DNA from: Saprospirales bacterium
GTDB lineage: Bacteria; Bacteroidota; Bacteroidia; Chitinophagales; Saprospiraceae
Direction: 5' to 3'
NCBI GenBank assembly: GCA_016703765.1
Contig: JADJBL010000017.1
Span: 66,798 to 130,797 of the forward strand
Length of the DNA: 64,000 nt
Part shown: in pieces, positions 8,003-22,593 of the stretch
Layout: the number at the start of each line of letters is the position of its first letter
Numbering within the stretch: position 1 is the stretch's first letter
Program-made: the position numbers and the translations under genes
The notes under the pieces: generated by a model
What the model was told of the DNA's origin: nothing
The model's input: only the letters and a program-made list of their open reading frames with translations
Databases searched by the model: none

Positions 8003-10747
8003 ATGCCATATTTTCTACGCTTTTCCCTGATACTGGGCTTTGTATCCCTGCTCTCCCATACGGCGCAAGCCACCCACAACCGGGCCGGAGAGATTTCCAT
8101 CATTCCGCTGGGACCCTGCGATGAACTCACTATCCAGGCGACGATCACCACCTACACCAAGGCCAGCAGCGTGGCGGCCGACCGCGATTCCCTGCTCATC
8201 TGTTGGGGCGACGGCACCTGCCAGATGGTGTCGCGGTCCAACGGGAACGGACAGGGAGAACTCCTTCCCAACGACACCAAGCTCAATTTATACATAGCTA
8301 CCCATAAATACAGCGGCCGGTCCCGGTACCTCATCTCCATGACCGATCCCAACCGCAACGGCGGCATCCTCAACGTGAATCCGCCCAACTCCGAAAACGT
8401 GCCCTTCCACCTTCAAACCACCTATACCTTTCCCAACTGCGCCTTCGACGGCCCCAACTCCACTCCTACCCTCGAACAACCGCCCATCGACATCGGCTGC
8501 GTAGGGCAGCCCTTTCTCCACAACCCCAATGCCGTAGATATCGACAACGACAGCCTGTCCTATAGGCTGGTAGTGCCCTTTCAGGACGTGGGCGTGCCGG
8601 TGCCCAACTACCTCTGGCCCAGCTTCATTGAAGCCGGTTCGGACAATAATTATTCCCTCGACACCGAAACCGGCGATTTTCTTTGGGAATCGCCCCAAAA
8701 AGCGGGCGAGTACAACATCGCCATGTATATCATTTCCTGGCGCGACGGCGTAGCCATCGATACCGTGCTCCGCGATATGCAGATCCTCATCCTCGACTGC
8801 GACGACAACCGTCCTCCCGTTGTAGAGGCCCCCGAGTATATTTGTGTCGTGGCCGGACAAACTGTGCAGTTTGTGGTCACCGCCACCGACCCGGATGATG
8901 GGCAAAAGCTCGAACTCACCGCCCTGGGCGGGCCCTTCCTCACCCAGTACAGCCCCGCCACCTTCTCCGCCCCCAATAACTTCCAACTGCCACCGGTTTC
9001 CGGAACTTTTAAATGGGTGACCACCTGCGAGCATATCTCCGACCAGCCCTATACCGTGGTGTTTCGGGCGCTCGACAATTACCTCGTCAATTATGGCCTG
9101 GCTACCCTGAAAACCGTGCGGATCAAGGTGGTGGGACCACCCCCGCTCGACCTGCAAGCCGAGGCCAGCTCCAATATGGTTGGGCTCAGCTGGGAAAAAC
9201 CCTACGTCTGCGAGGACGCCGCCGATAATTATTTCTACGCATTCTCCGTCTGGCGCCGGGAAGGCACCAACCCATTCCCGCAAGACACCTGTAGCCCTGG
9301 TCTGGATGGCAAAGGGTATTCGCGTATTTTCGCAAATACCACCGCCTCGGAAAACGGCCGCTATATCTTCCAGGACCCAAATGTGGAAAGGGGAAAAACC
9401 TATTGCTACCGCATCCTGGCGGGCTTCGCCAAAACCACCGAGATCGGCCTCCCCTACAACCGCGTGGAGAGCCTCCCCTCCGATGAAATATGCATCCAGC
9501 TCAGCCGCGATGTGCCCCTGCTGACCAACGTGGACGTGAGGGCAACCGACCTCCTTAATGGCGAAATGGAAGTGCGCTGGACCAAGCCCCTGGCCGAAGA
9601 CCTCGATACGATCCAAAATGCAGGGCCTTACGTGTACGAGGTCTGGAGAGCCGATGGCATCACCGATACGGGTTTTGCACCCATCGGGATCTCGTTCAGC
9701 AGCCCCAGCTTCTGGCAGGCGAACGATACCTTCTTTATCGATACCGGCCTCAATACCCAGGACAAACCCTACTCCTACCGGATTGCCCTGTACGTGAACG
9801 GGGAGTCCGAACCCCTTGGGTTCTCTCCTCCGGCATCCTCGGTCTATCTCACCATCTCATCCTCCGACGAAACCAATACCCTGAGCTGGGATTTTGCCGT
9901 TTCCTGGAATAACAACGAATACACGATTTTCCGCCAAAACGCCCAGTTGAGCTGGGATTCTCTTGCCGTGACCGCCGAGCAGACCTATCTCGACAACGGA
10001 CTCGTCAACGGGAGGGAATACTGCTATTTCGTCCGAAGCAGCGGCTCTTACGGAGTGAGCACCATTGCCAGCCCGCTGATCAACCGCTCGCAGATCTCCT
10101 GCGGCACGCCCCTGGATTCCATTCCGCCCTGCCCGCCCATACTTGTCGTCGACAATATTTGCGATGAAGCGACGAGCTGCGTGGAAACGGAGCTGATCAA
10201 TTTCCTGTCCTGGACCAATCCCATGCAGACCTGCCCGGAGACGGACGATGTGGTGGCCTACTACATTTATTACGCCGCCCTGGAAGGAGAGCCCTTCAGA
10301 TTGATCGATTCCATCCTCGACAGCGGCCTGACGGCCCTGGAGCATCAGCCGGACAACGGGCTGGCCGGATGTTACGCCGTGACGGCGCGGGATACTTTTT
10401 TCAACGAAAGCGCCTTCAGTAACATCATCTGCGTGGACAACTGCCCGATATACGAGTTGCCAAACGCCTTTACACCAAACAGCGACGGGCAGAACGACTT
10501 GTTCACCCCATTCCCCTATTGCTTTATCGAGCGCATCGACCTCAAGGTCTTCAACCGCTGGGGCGTGCTGGTCTTCGAAACCCAAAACCCCGACATCAAT
10601 TGGGACGGGACGGACCGAAACGGCAAGATGCTGCCCGACGGGGCCTATTTTTACAGTTGTGAGGTATTCGAACAAAGGGTTACCGGGGTGGCCCCGCGGC
10701 CCGATCTGCTGAGCGGGTATATTCAGTTAACGGGCAGTCCCCGATAA
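8003..10747 (+). CDS. Large secreted protein with T9SS type B sorting domain
   Basis: The 914-residue protein begins with a signal peptide (MPYFLRFSLILGFVSLLSHTAQA). A beta-rich N-terminal region contains a cadherin/PKD-like stretch (DIDNDSLSYRLVVPF, TATDPDDGQKLELTA), then several fibronectin-type III-like modules. The C-terminus has the CHU_C/gliding-type signal: LPNAFTPNSDGQNDLF, then FNRWGVLVFETQN and WDGTDRNGKMLPDGAYFY. This type B signal directs export by T9SS in gliding Bacteroidota. Cysteine pairs are frequent, as in extracellular proteins. The role is probably adhesive or structural. It is downstream of rfbD but has its own 54-nt gap. Confidence 0.9.
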   Translation: MPYFLRFSLILGFVSLLSHTAQATHNRAGEISIIPLGPCDELTIQATITTYTKASSVAADRDSLLICWGDGTCQMVSRSNGNGQGELLPNDTKLNLYIATHKYSGRSRYLISMTDPNRNGGILNVNPPNSENVPFHLQTTYTFPNCAFDGPNSTPTLEQPPIDIGCVGQPFLHNPNAVDIDNDSLSYRLVVPFQDVGVPVPNYLWPSFIEAGSDNNYSLDTETGDFLWESPQKAGEYNIAMYIISWRDGVAIDTVLRDMQILILDCDDNRPPVVEAPEYICVVAGQTVQFVVTATDPDDGQKLELTALGGPFLTQYSPATFSAPNNFQLPPVSGTFKWVTTCEHISDQPYTVVFRALDNYLVNYGLATLKTVRIKVVGPPPLDLQAEASSNMVGLSWEKPYVCEDAADNYFYAFSVWRREGTNPFPQDTCSPGLDGKGYSRIFANTTASENGRYIFQDPNVERGKTYCYRILAGFAKTTEIGLPYNRVESLPSDEICIQLSRDVPLLTNVDVRATDLLNGEMEVRWTKPLAEDLDTIQNAGPYVYEVWRADGITDTGFAPIGISFSSPSFWQANDTFFIDTGLNTQDKPYSYRIALYVNGESEPLGFSPPASSVYLTISSSDETNTLSWDFAVSWNNNEYTIFRQNAQLSWDSLAVTAEQTYLDNGLVNGREYCYFVRSSGSYGVSTIASPLINRSQISCGTPLDSIPPCPPILVVDNICDEATSCVETELINFLSWTNPMQTCPETDDVVAYYIYYAALEGEPFRLIDSILDSGLTALEHQPDNGLAGCYAVTARDTFFNESAFSNIICVDNCPIYELPNAFTPNSDGQNDLFTPFPYCFIERIDLKVFNRWGVLVFETQNPDINWDGTDRNGKMLPDGAYFYSCEVFEQRVTGVAPRPDLLSGYIQLTGSPR

Positions 10748-10756
10748 ATGTGAGTT

Positions 10757-11208
10757 ATGTTCACTGGTATCATTGAGTCCCTTGGCGTTTTGTCCGCCAT
10801 AGAAAAGGACGGGACCAACATTCATTTTACCCTGGAATCGGCCTGGTGAACCTGGAAAGGGCAATGGCCGCAAACGGCCGCCTCGACGGCCATATCGTGC
10901 AGGGGCATGTGGACGCAACAGGTCGTTGTACCCGCGTGGAAAAACTGGATGGAAGCTGGTATTTTGAATTTGAGTACGACCCCGATCCCGAGCGGCTGCT
11001 GGTCGACAAAGGGTCTATCTGCATCAACGGCGTGAGCCTGACCGTCGTATCGCCTGCGGAAAACCGCTTTAAAGTGGCGATCATCCCCTACACCTTCGAA
11101 CACACTAATTTCGGGCAGCTCCGCCCCGGCGACCTGGTCAACCTGGAATTCGATATTCTGGGGAAGTATATCGCTCGTTACCTGGCGCTTTACGCCAATA
11201 AAATATAA
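10757..11208 (+). pseudogene. ribE: Riboflavin synthase alpha chain, internal deletion and frameshift
   Basis: The frame from 10757 reads MFTGIIESLGVLSAIEKDGTN... for 30 codons and stops at a TGA (10847-10849). A second frame, beginning at the same point, continues NLERAMAANGRLDGHIVQGHVD and then a complete second barrel (GSICINGVSLTVVSPAENRFKVAIIPYTFEHTNFG). Intact RibE has two similar barrels of about 95 residues. About 55 residues of the first barrel are missing here, including its own NGVCLTV and TLxxTNLG motifs. The product would be non-functional. The junction contains TGGAATCGGC, also found at the sod junction. Either a real deletion or an assembly error is possible. Confidence 0.85.
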
Positions 11209-11215
11209 ACAAAAA

Positions 11216-11298
11216 GGTTTAGGAGGTTTAGGAAAGTTTAGGAGGTTTAGAAATCCTTGATCTCTAAACCTCCCTAAACCTTCTAAACTTTCTAAACC
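11216..11298. repeat. Intergenic hairpin with GGTTTAGGA-type tandem arms
   Basis: The left arm is AGGTTTAGG / AGGTTTAGG / AAAGTTTAGG / AGGTTTAG and the right arm is CTCTAAACC / TCCCTAAACC / TTCTAAAC / TTTCTAAACC. It fills the gap between the convergent ribE and rpoC ends and is well placed as a bidirectional terminator. It is the same family as 5075-5157, with different unit variants in each copy. Confidence 0.82.
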
Positions 11299-11308
11299 CT
11301 GAAAGAAT

Positions 11309-14300
11309 TCAATCTTCCTCCTCTAATTCCTCCTCCAGCATAAGATGCCGCTCCTTCTGGGTTTCGTACATCTCGTTGGTGGTGACGAACACGGTATCGT
11401 ATTTCTTCAAACCGGTACCTGCCGGGATTTTCTTGCCCACGATCACGTTTTCCTTCAGGCCGGCCAGATCGTCTGTGCGGGCGCCGATGGCCGCGGTGCT
11501 CAACACCTTGGTCGTCTCCTGGAATGAAGCGGCGGAGATCCAGCTGACAGTTCCGAGCGAGGACCGGGTGATCCCCTGGAGCAACGGGCTGGAGGTAGCC
11601 GAAACGGCGTCGCGGTAAAGCACGGGCTTGCGGTCGTTGCGCTTGAGGAAGGAATTTTCCTCCCGCAATTGGCGCAGGGTTACCAGCTGGCCGGGCTTGA
11701 GTTTGGCGGATTCGCCGGAGTCGGTGACGACCTTCTTGTCGAAGATATAGTCGTTCTGCTCCAGGAATTCCCACTTTTCCACTGCTTCGCCCTCCAGGAA
11801 AGTCGTATCTCCCGGGTCTTCGATCTGCACGCGGCGCATCATCTGGCGGACGATCACTTCCATGTGCTTGTTGTTGATCGTGATACCCTGCGAGCGGTAC
11901 ACTTCCTGAACCCCGTTCACGAGGTAGGACTGCACGGCAAAAGGCCCTTTGATCGCCAGGATGTCTTTTGCGGAAACGGCGCCGTCCGACAGCGGGGTGC
12001 CCGCGCGCACGAAGTCGCCGTCCTGCACGAGCAAGTGCTTGGACAAGCCGATGAGGTATTTATGTTTCTGGTCGTCTTTCGAAGTGACGATGATCTCGCG
12101 GTTACCGCGCTTGATCTTGCCGAAGCTCACCACCCCGTCGATCTCCGATACGATGGCCGGGTTGGAGGGGTTGCGCGCTTCAAACAATTCCGTAACCCGC
12201 GGCAGACCACCGGTGATATCCTGGATCTTGCCCAGTTTCCGTGGAATCTTGGCGATCTTCTGACCGGCCTTGATCTCGATCCCGTCCTCGATGGACATAT
12301 AGGAACCTACCGGCAGGTTATAGCTGCGCAATTCCTCTCCGTCCGGACTTACGATCCGGATGGTGGGTACCTTGCGCTTGTTCTTCGGTTCGATGATGAC
12401 CTTTTCTGCGATGCCCGTGATGTCATCCCGCTCCACCCGGAAGGTCACGCCTTCTTCGATAGACTCGAAAGAAGCCACGCCCGGGAATTCGGAGATAATA
12501 ACGGCGTTGTAGGGGTCCCAGCTACAGATCATATCACCCTTGGCTACGTTATCGCCGTCTCTTACGCGCAGTTCCGCGCCGTAGGGGATGTGGTGCGATG
12601 CGTATTGGCGGGTACCCAGCGGATCCATGATCCGAATCTCGCCGGTACGGGTCAATACGATATCGACGTCTTTGCCGTCGTCGTCTTTCTGGGTCGTGGT
12701 CCGCACGCCGTCAAATTCGACTTTCCCGTCGACTTTGGAGACGATCTCGGACTCCGATTTGGAGACCGAAGCGATACCACCCACGTGGAAGGTACGAAGG
12801 GTCAGCTGCGTACCCGGTTCGCCGATGGACTGCGCGGCGATGATACCCACCGCGTCGCCTTCTTCCGTGATCCGGCCCGTGGCCAGGTTCTTTCCGTAGC
12901 ACTTGGCGCAGACGCCGCGCTTGGTTTCGCAGGTGAGCACCGAGCGGATGGTCACGCTTTCCACGCCGATATTCTCGATGTGTTCAGCCATGTCCTCGTC
13001 GATATAGTTGCCGGCCTCCAACAGCACCTCATCCGTTTCGGGATGGTAGATATCGTGGAGGGTATAGCGGCCGGCAATACGGCTCACCAGCGGCTCGATG
13101 ACTTTCTCGTTATCCTTCAGCGCGTAGGTCTCGATGCCCCGGAGGGTATCGCAATCCTGTTCGTGGATGACCACATCCTGGGCCACATCCACCAGACGGC
13201 GGGTGAGGTAACCGGCGTCGGCGGTCTTGAGAGCCGTATCGGCCAAACCTTTGCGCGCACCGTGGGTCGAGATGAAGTATTCCAAAACGGACAACCCTTC
13301 CATGAAGTTCGAAAGGATCGGGTTTTCGATGATCGCCCCTCCCGTATCGCCCGATTTCCTGGGCTTTGCCATAAGGCCCCGCAGACCGCAAAGCTGCTTG
13401 ATCTGCTGCTTGGAGCCCCGTGCACCGGAGTCGAGCATCATGAATACGGAGTTGAACCCTTGCTTGTGCTGGGCCAATTCCTTCATCAGGTTATCGGTGA
13501 TCTTGTTATCGGCGTATGTCCACCGGTCGATGATCTGGTTGTAGCGTTCGTTGTTGGTGATCAGACCGTTTTCGTAGTTATCCCAAACCGTGTCCACTTC
13601 GGCCTGTGCTTCCACGAGGGTAGCAGCCTTGACCGTCGGGGTGATCAGGTCTCCGAGGTTGAAGGAAAGACCGCCTTTGAAAGCCCAAAGGAAACCGAGC
13701 TCCTTGATGCTGTCGAGGAAATCGGCAGTCACCGCGAAGTTCGTACGGCGGATGATGTCGCCGATGACTTTCTTCAGGTTCTTCTTGGTCAGCAGGGTGT
13801 TGATGAAGGGCACGCTGTCCGGAACGACCTGGTTGAAAATAACCCGGCCGACCGTCGTTTCGAGGCGGCGCATGGCTACCGTGCCGTCTTCTCCCTCGGC
13901 GCGCACGCGCACCTTGATCGGAGCATGGAGGTCCATGATGCCTTCGTTGTATGCAATGATCACCTCTTCCGGCGAATAGAAGGTCATCCCTTCGCCCGCC
14001 ACTTTGACTTCTGCAACCGATCTCTTCGGCTTGGTAATATAGTACAGGCCGAGCACCATGTCCTGCGAAGGCAGCGTCACGGGCGACCCGTCCTGCGGGT
14101 TGAGCATGTTGTGGGAGGAAAGCATCAGCACCTGCGCTTCCAGGATCGAGGCCTGGCTCAGCGGCACGTGCACGGCCATCTGGTCTCCGTCGAAGTCGGC
14201 GTTGAACGCGCCGCATACGAGCGGGTGCAGCTGGATGGCTTTCCCTTCGATCAGCCGGGGCTGGAATGCCTGTATGGAAAGGCGGTGCAGCGTCGGCGCA

Positions 14301-15619
14301 CGGTTGAGCAATACGGGGTGGCCCTTCAGGATATTTTCCAGGATCTCCCAGATCACAGGATCTTTGCGGTCGACCAGTTTCTTGGCCGATTTGACCGTTT
14401 TTACGATCCCGCGCTCGATGAGCTTCCGGATAATAAAGGGCTTGAACAGTTCTGCCGCCATCCCTTTGGGGATACCGCATTCGTGCAGTTTGAGGGTCGG
14501 ACCGACGACGATCACCGAACGGCCGCTGTAGTCCACCCTTTTACCGAGCAGGTTCTGGCGGAAACGCCCTTGCTTCCCTTTGAGAATATCGCTCAGGGAT
14601 TTGAGGGCCCGTCCTCCTTCCGCTTTCACGGCGTTGGACTTCCGGGAGTTGTCGAACAGAGAGTCGACGGCTTCCTGGAGCATGCGCTTTTCATTGCGGA
14701 GAATCACTTCCGGGGCTTTGATCTCCAGCAGTCGCTTGAGGCGGTTGTTGCGGATGATCACCCGGCGGTACAGGTCGTTGAGGTCGGAGCTGGCAAAGCG
14801 TCCGCCGTCGAGCGGCACGAGGGGGCGCAGTTCCGGCGGAACGACCGGCAGGTATTGGATCACCGTCCATTCCGGGCGGTTTTCGATACGGGTTTGGCCA
14901 TCGCGGAAAGCTTCCACGACGCGAAGGCGCTTGAGCGCTTCGGATTTGCGCTGCTGGCTGGTTTCGTTGGCAGCCATGTGGCGCAGGTCGTAGGACAGCT
15001 GGTCCAGGTCCAGGCGCATGAGCAGGTCGCGGACCGCATCGGCGCCCATCCGGGCGATGAATTTGTTGGGGTCTTCGTCCGACAACATCTGGTTGTCGGA
15101 AGGAAGCGCATCCAGCAGGTCGAGGTATTCCTCCTCGGTCAGCAGATCCATGCCGTGGATACCGTCCGCTTCTTTAATGCCGGGATTTACCACCACGTAG
15201 CGTTCGTAGTAAATGATGCTTTCCAGCTTTTTGGAAGAAAGCCCCAGCAGGTAACCGATCTTGTTGGGAAGGGATTTGAAAAACCAGATATGCACGACCG
15301 GAACCACGAGCTTGATATGGCCCATGCGTTCGCGCCGCACCTTCTTCTCCGTCACTTCCACCCCGCAGCGGTCGCACACAATGCCCTTGTAGCGAATACG
15401 CTTGTATTTGCCGCAATAGCATTCGTAGTCTTTTACCGGTCCGAAAATCCGCTCGCAGAACAAACCGTCGCGTTCGGGTTTGTAGGAGCGATAGTTGATG
15501 GTTTCCGGTTTCAGCACTTCCCCGAAAGACCTTTCCAGGATCTCATCCGGAGAGGACAGGCTGATGGTGATACTATCAAACGTCTGCTTCTGAATTTGAT
15601 TCTTCTTCTTGAAAGGCAT
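11309..15619 (-). CDS. rpoC: DNA-directed RNA polymerase subunit beta'
   Basis: The protein has 1436 residues. The catalytic [15 protein letters not shown] motif holds the three Mg-binding Asp residues. The N-terminal zinc site is [23 protein letters not shown] and a second cysteine cluster is [16 protein letters not shown]. The trigger-loop region [18 protein letters not shown] is intact. The C-terminus is acidic (EEELEEED). It is the last gene of the rplL-rpoB-rpoC transcript and ends against the hairpin at 11216-11298. The opposite strand is open for long stretches, which is a codon-bias shadow. Confidence 0.99.
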   Translation of the reverse strand: MPFKKKNQIQKQTFDSITISLSSPDEILERSFGEVLKPETINYRSYKPERDGLFCERIFGPVKDYECYCGKYKRIRYKGIVCDRCGVEVTEKKVRRERMGHIKLVVPVVHIWFFKSLPNKIGYLLGLSSKKLESIIYYERYVVVNPGIKEADGIHGMDLLTEEEYLDLLDALPSDNQMLSDEDPNKFIARMGADAVRDLLMRLDLDQLSYDLRHMAANETSQQRKSEALKRLRVVEAFRDGQTRIENRPEWTVIQYLPVVPPELRPLVPLDGGRFASSDLNDLYRRVIIRNNRLKRLLEIKAPEVILRNEKRMLQEAVDSLFDNSRKSNAVKAEGGRALKSLSDILKGKQGRFRQNLLGKRVDYSGRSVIVVGPTLKLHECGIPKGMAAELFKPFIIRKLIERGIVKTVKSAKKLVDRKDPVIWEILENILKGHPVLLNRAPTLHRLSIQAFQPRLIEGKAIQLHPLVCGAFNADFDGDQMAVHVPLSQASILEAQVLMLSSHNMLNPQDGSPVTLPSQDMVLGLYYITKPKRSVAEVKVAGEGMTFYSPEEVIIAYNEGIMDLHAPIKVRVRAEGEDGTVAMRRLETTVGRVIFNQVVPDSVPFINTLLTKKNLKKVIGDIIRRTNFAVTADFLDSIKELGFLWAFKGGLSFNLGDLITPTVKAATLVEAQAEVDTVWDNYENGLITNNERYNQIIDRWTYADNKITDNLMKELAQHKQGFNSVFMMLDSGARGSKQQIKQLCGLRGLMAKPRKSGDTGGAIIENPILSNFMEGLSVLEYFISTHGARKGLADTALKTADAGYLTRRLVDVAQDVVIHEQDCDTLRGIETYALKDNEKVIEPLVSRIAGRYTLHDIYHPETDEVLLEAGNYIDEDMAEHIENIGVESVTIRSVLTCETKRGVCAKCYGKNLATGRITEEGDAVGIIAAQSIGEPGTQLTLRTFHVGGIASVSKSESEIVSKVDGKVEFDGVRTTTQKDDDGKDVDIVLTRTGEIRIMDPLGTRQYASHHIPYGAELRVRDGDNVAKGDMICSWDPYNAVIISEFPGVASFESIEEGVTFRVERDDITGIAEKVIIEPKNKRKVPTIRIVSPDGEELRSYNLPVGSYMSIEDGIEIKAGQKIAKIPRKLGKIQDITGGLPRVTELFEARNPSNPAIVSEIDGVVSFGKIKRGNREIIVTSKDDQKHKYLIGLSKHLLVQDGDFVRAGTPLSDGAVSAKDILAIKGPFAVQSYLVNGVQEVYRSQGITINNKHMEVIVRQMMRRVQIEDPGDTTFLEGEAVEKWEFLEQNDYIFDKKVVTDSGESAKLKPGQLVTLRQLREENSFLKRNDRKPVLYRDAVSATSSPLLQGITRSSLGTVSWISAASFQETTKVLSTAAIGARTDDLAGLKENVIVGKKIPAGTGLKKYDTVFVTTNEMYETQKERHLMLEEELEEED

Positions 15620-15681
15620 ACGTTAAGCGTATTTTAAACACAGTAACCTGAGGCTACTGTGTTTTGATTAATTTATTTTCT

Positions 15682-19503
<3,822 letters not shown>

Positions 19504-19625
19504 GTGCAAATGCTTAAGATTAAATGGTTTTTCAGACAAGCTTTCTTGTCTGACCAGAATGGGGGAAGGAACGATTGGAAACAACCGTGAAAACCAAAAA
19601 GTTTCGAAATCAACGCGTTAAAGAC

Positions 19626-19671
19626 GACAATAGGCCTAGCGAGCTGTCGCCAACTCGCTAAGCCAATTGTC
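19626..19671 (-). promoter_or_regulatory. Strong hairpin in the rplL-rpoB gap
   Basis: Arms GACAATAGGCCTAGCGAG (19626-19643) and CTCGCTAAGCCAATTGTC (19654-19671) pair with few mismatches around a ten-base loop. There is no T run. In many bacteria this gap holds an attenuator or RNase III site that sets the ratio of L7/L12 to RNA polymerase. A similar role here is inferred from position only. The rest of the 220-nt gap shows nothing else clear. Confidence 0.55.
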
Positions 19672-19722
19672 TGGTGGTAGCAGGGTACGTGACGGTTACC
19701 AGGTAATCGATATTTATAAGGA

Positions 19723-20103
19723 TTACTTCAGTTCGATCGTAGCGCCTGCTGCTTCGAGGGTTGCTTTCATCTTTTCGGCTTCGTCTTTCGACGCGGCTTC
19801 CTTCAGGACACTTGGAGCGCCATCGACCAGGTCTTTGGCTTCTTTGAGTCCCAGGTTGAGGAGGTTTTTCACTTCCTTCACGACGGCCAGTTTCTGGGCG
19901 CCACCTGTTACCAATACCACGTTGAATTCGGTTTTCTCAACCACAGCTGCTTCCCCGCCACCTCCGGCGGCCGGTGCTGCTACTGCTACTGCTGCTGCAG
20001 CCGGCTTGATACCGTATTTCTCTTCCAGAATGTTGCCGAGTTCGATTGCCTCTTTTACCGTGAGGCCAACCAACTGTTCTGCCATTGCATTTAAATCTGC
20101 CAT
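19723..20103 (-). CDS. rplL: 50S ribosomal protein L7/L12
   Basis: The 126-residue protein has the N-terminal dimerisation helices ([31 protein letters not shown]), an Ala/Gly hinge ([16 protein letters not shown]), and the C-terminal factor-binding domain ([41 protein letters not shown]). It forms the ribosomal stalk that recruits EF-Tu and EF-G. The ATG at 20103 is preferred over a TTG two codons upstream. It lies in the usual order after rplJ. Confidence 0.98.
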   Translation of the reverse strand: MADLNAMAEQLVGLTVKEAIELGNILEEKYGIKPAAAAVAVAAPAAGGGGEAAVVEKTEFNVVLVTGGAQKLAVVKEVKNLLNLGLKEAKDLVDGAPSVLKEAASKDEAEKMKATLEAAGATIELK

Positions 20104-20184
20104 TGTCAATTTCTTTTAAAAGTTTTCCTAAAAGGTTTACGCTATAATAGAGCGCAGAAGCTTGGAAGCCGTAATTAATGTGAA

Positions 20185-20718
20185 CTATTCGCCGTCGCCG
20201 CGTTCTTCGAGCGCCTTGAGCAAGCCCATGATGGTCGTGCCTCCCGATTGGAGCGCCGAAACCACGTTTTGCATGGGCGACTGGAGCATGCCGATGATCT
20301 GGCCGATCAGTTCGTCTTTCGACTTGAGCGAGATCAGGGCGTCGATGTGCTGGTCACCTATGTACACAGCCGAATCGATATAAGCCGCCTTGATGAAAGG
20401 ACGCTCGGCGTCTTTGCGAAATTCCTTGATAAGCCGCGCGGGAGAGTTGGCCACCTCTGTAAACATCAGGGCGGTGGGCCCTTCCAGCGCTTCCATCAAT
20501 GCCGCATAGTTCTTGTCTGCCGGAGCGGACTCCAGCGCTTTTTTCACCAGTGTATTCTTCACTACGCGCATCTCAATGCCTTTGTCAAAAAGCTGATGGC
20601 GCAGTTTGTTGATCACTTCAACAGTAAGGGAGGAGGAATCCGTAATATAGAAAAAGGGTGAATTCTCAAATTTCTCCTTCAACTCCTCGATAATAGCCGA
20701 TTTTTCTTCTCTTGTCAT
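20185..20718 (-). CDS. rplJ: 50S ribosomal protein L10
   Basis: The protein has 177 residues with the L10 signatures EELKEKFENSPFFYITDSSSLTVEVINKLR, MRVVKNTLVKKALE and ALEGPTALMFTE, and the C-terminal helix that binds L7/L12 dimers (MGLLKALEERGDGE). It anchors the stalk to 23S rRNA. It is in the operon between rplA and rplL, with 40 nt to rplA's stop. Confidence 0.97.
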   Translation of the reverse strand: MTREEKSAIIEELKEKFENSPFFYITDSSSLTVEVINKLRHQLFDKGIEMRVVKNTLVKKALESAPADKNYAALMEALEGPTALMFTEVANSPARLIKEFRKDAERPFIKAAYIDSAVYIGDQHIDALISLKSKDELIGQIIGMLQSPMQNVVSALQSGGTTIMGLLKALEERGDGE

Positions 20719-20758
20719 GGCGTTTGGCGTTGATTAAGCCCGGATGTTCGAGCAAAGG

Positions 20759-21451
20759 TTAACGAATGGTTTTTGAATCTACCTTGATCCCCTGGCTCAT
20801 CGTGCTGGCGACCGTGATCGACTTCAGATAAATTCCCTTTGCAGAAGAAGGCTTCATCCTGACGAGGGTGGAAAGTAGTTCGTTGGCGTTATCAGCCAGT
20901 TTTTCCGGGCTAAAGGAAATCCGTCCTACCGAAGAATGGATGATCCCCTATTTGTCAACCCGGAAGGAGATCTTACCGCCTTTTACATCCGTGACCGCGG
21001 CGCCTACGTCCATCGTGACGGTTCCCGTCTTGGGGTTGGGCATCAATCCGCGCGGACCGAGGATACGGCCGATCTTACCCACCTGGCCCATGACCTGCGG
21101 GGTGGCGATACAGACATCGAAATCCGTCCAGCCGTCGGTAACCTTCTGAATGAAATCGTTGAGACCGACGAAATCTGCGCCGGCGTCTCTGGCTTCTTGT
21201 TCCTTGTCGGGGGTACACAGTACCAGTACGCGCTTGGACTTACCTGTACCGTGGGGAAGCGTCACAGAACCGCGAAGGGCCTGGTCGGCTTTCCTGGGGT
21301 CGACCCCCAGGCGCACGTGAACATCGACGGAGGCGTCGAACTTGGCGATGTTCACATCCTTCACCAGGGCGACTGCCTCCTCGAGCGTGTAGAGGCGCTC
21401 GGGGTCGACTTTGCCCTGGGTGGCTTTTTGCCGTTTGGTTAATTTTGCCAT
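20759..21451 (-). pseudogene. rplA: 50S ribosomal protein L1, interrupted by one in-frame TAG
   Basis: The frame starts [20 protein letters not shown] at 21451 and runs to ...[10 protein letters not shown], then meets TAG at 20948-20950. The same frame then continues GIIHSSVGRISFSPEKLADN...TMSQGIKVDSKTIR to a TAA at 20759-20761. Total length would be 230 residues, exactly that of normal L1. Other L1 proteins have a residue such as Tyr, Phe or Ala at the position of the stop (FRVDKxGIIH). One base (TAC or TAT to TAG) explains the break. L1 controls its operon and forms the L1 stalk. A sequencing error is the simplest reading. Confidence 0.93.
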
Positions 21452-21554
21452 GTTGTAGTTTGAAAATGTGAGGTAATAGCGCCCTCCGCTGCGCGGCGGG
21501 CTCCCTTCCTGCCCCCGTCCCCTTCGGGAGGAGGGCTTATCTTAATGCGTTCAA

Positions 21555-21998
21555 TCAATTATTCCAGGGCGGCGTGCCTTCCACGGTGATCCCCAGGGAG
21601 CGAGCCGTACCGGCAACCATCTTCATGGCCGATTCGATGGTAAAACAGTTGAGGTCGGGCATTTTCACCTCGGCGATCTCCCGCACCTGATCCCAGGTCA
21701 CTTTACCCACCTTTTTGCGGTTGGATTCAGCCGAGCCGGATTTGACCTTGGCTGCTTCCAGCAACTGGATAGCGGCGGGCGGCGTTTTGACGACAAAGTC
21801 GAAGGACTTGTCCTTGTACACCGAGATCACGACCGGTAGGATCTTGCCCATTTTTTCCTGGGTGACGGCGTTGAAACGCTTGCAAAAATCCATGATGTTC
21901 ACCCCTTTGGAACCGAGTGCCGGACCGATTGGGGGCGAAGGGTTTGCCTGACCGCCTTTGACCTGAAGCTTGATAAAAACGTCTACTTCCTTTGCCAT
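21555..21998 (-). CDS. rplK: 50S ribosomal protein L11
   Basis: The 147-residue protein has the L11 N-terminal motif [33 protein letters not shown] and the C-terminal rRNA-binding signature ([19 protein letters not shown]...[17 protein letters not shown]). It contributes to the GTPase-associated centre. It lies between nusG and rplA. The 103-nt gap to rplA holds a GC-rich stem (CCCTCC...GGAGGAGGG) but no clear terminator. Confidence 0.98.
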   Translation of the reverse strand: MAKEVDVFIKLQVKGGQANPSPPIGPALGSKGVNIMDFCKRFNAVTQEKMGKILPVVISVYKDKSFDFVVKTPPAAIQLLEAAKVKSGSAESNRKKVGKVTWDQVREIAEVKMPDLNCFTIESAMKMVAGTARSLGITVEGTPPWNN

Positions 21999-22025
21999 AA
22001 CTATTTCAATTTATGCCGGGCGCTT

Positions 22026-22574
22026 TTACTGCTGTTTCTCAACCTGCATGAAGTTGAGTTCCACCTCCGTTCCGCGTCCGAATATCTTTACAATTACTTT
22101 CAGTTTTTTCTTCTCTTCGTTCACTTCCTGGATGTCGCCTACGAATTCGCTGAACGGGCCGTCTACGATTTTGACGGTCTCTCCGACGATAAAGGGCTCC
22201 AGCATGGTCTCGCCGTGGTTCTGCGATTCGTCCACCTTACCAAGCAGGCGGTTGGCTTCCGACTGCTGCATGGGGATGGGGCTGTTCTTCCCAAGGAAAT
22301 GGATCACATTGGGAATATTGGCGATAACCTGGACCATTTCGGCAGTAAACTTCACGTGGTCTGCTTCTACGAGAATATACCCCGGAAGGATGTTGCGTTC
22401 GGAGATCACTTTTTTCCCTCCGCGGATCTTATATACCTTCTCCGTAGGTACCAACACCTGAGGGATGATATCTCTCCAGCCGGAACGCTCGATCTCGAAG
22501 TCGATCCTTTCCTTGATCTTGCGCTCCTTGCCGCTGATCACGCGCAGCGAATACCACTTCATTTCGTCCGCCAT
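22026..22574 (-). CDS. nusG: Transcription termination/antitermination protein NusG
   Basis: The protein has 182 residues. The NGN domain starts KWYSLRVISGKERKIKERID and carries LPGYILVEADHVKFTAEMVQVIANIPNVIHFLG. The C-terminal KOW domain is FIVGETVKIVDGPFSEFVGDIQEVNEEKKKLKVIVKIFGRGTEVELNF. It binds RNA polymerase and couples it to Rho or the ribosome. It sits in the conserved secE-nusG-rplK order. Confidence 0.98.
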   Translation of the reverse strand: MADEMKWYSLRVISGKERKIKERIDFEIERSGWRDIIPQVLVPTEKVYKIRGGKKVISERNILPGYILVEADHVKFTAEMVQVIANIPNVIHFLGKNSPIPMQQSEANRLLGKVDESQNHGETMLEPFIVGETVKIVDGPFSEFVGDIQEVNEEKKKLKVIVKIFGRGTEVELNFMQVEKQQ

Positions 22575-22593
22575 TCCCCTCGGGTTAATACAA

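Noticed and set aside
8003..10747. Toxin or polymorphic effector
   Set aside because: No toxin domain or immunity gene is visible. The T9SS type B signal with Fn3-like modules fits an ordinary surface protein.
11669..15637. A 1322-codon open frame on the plus strand opposite rpoC
   Set aside because: It mirrors the codon bias of rpoC and has no recognisable domain. Similar long antisense frames lie opposite rpoB, susC and other real genes.
20948..20950. Stop-codon reassignment (TAG read as an amino acid)
   Set aside because: TAG ends other genes in the window and no suppressor tRNA is seen. A single-base change or error is simpler.
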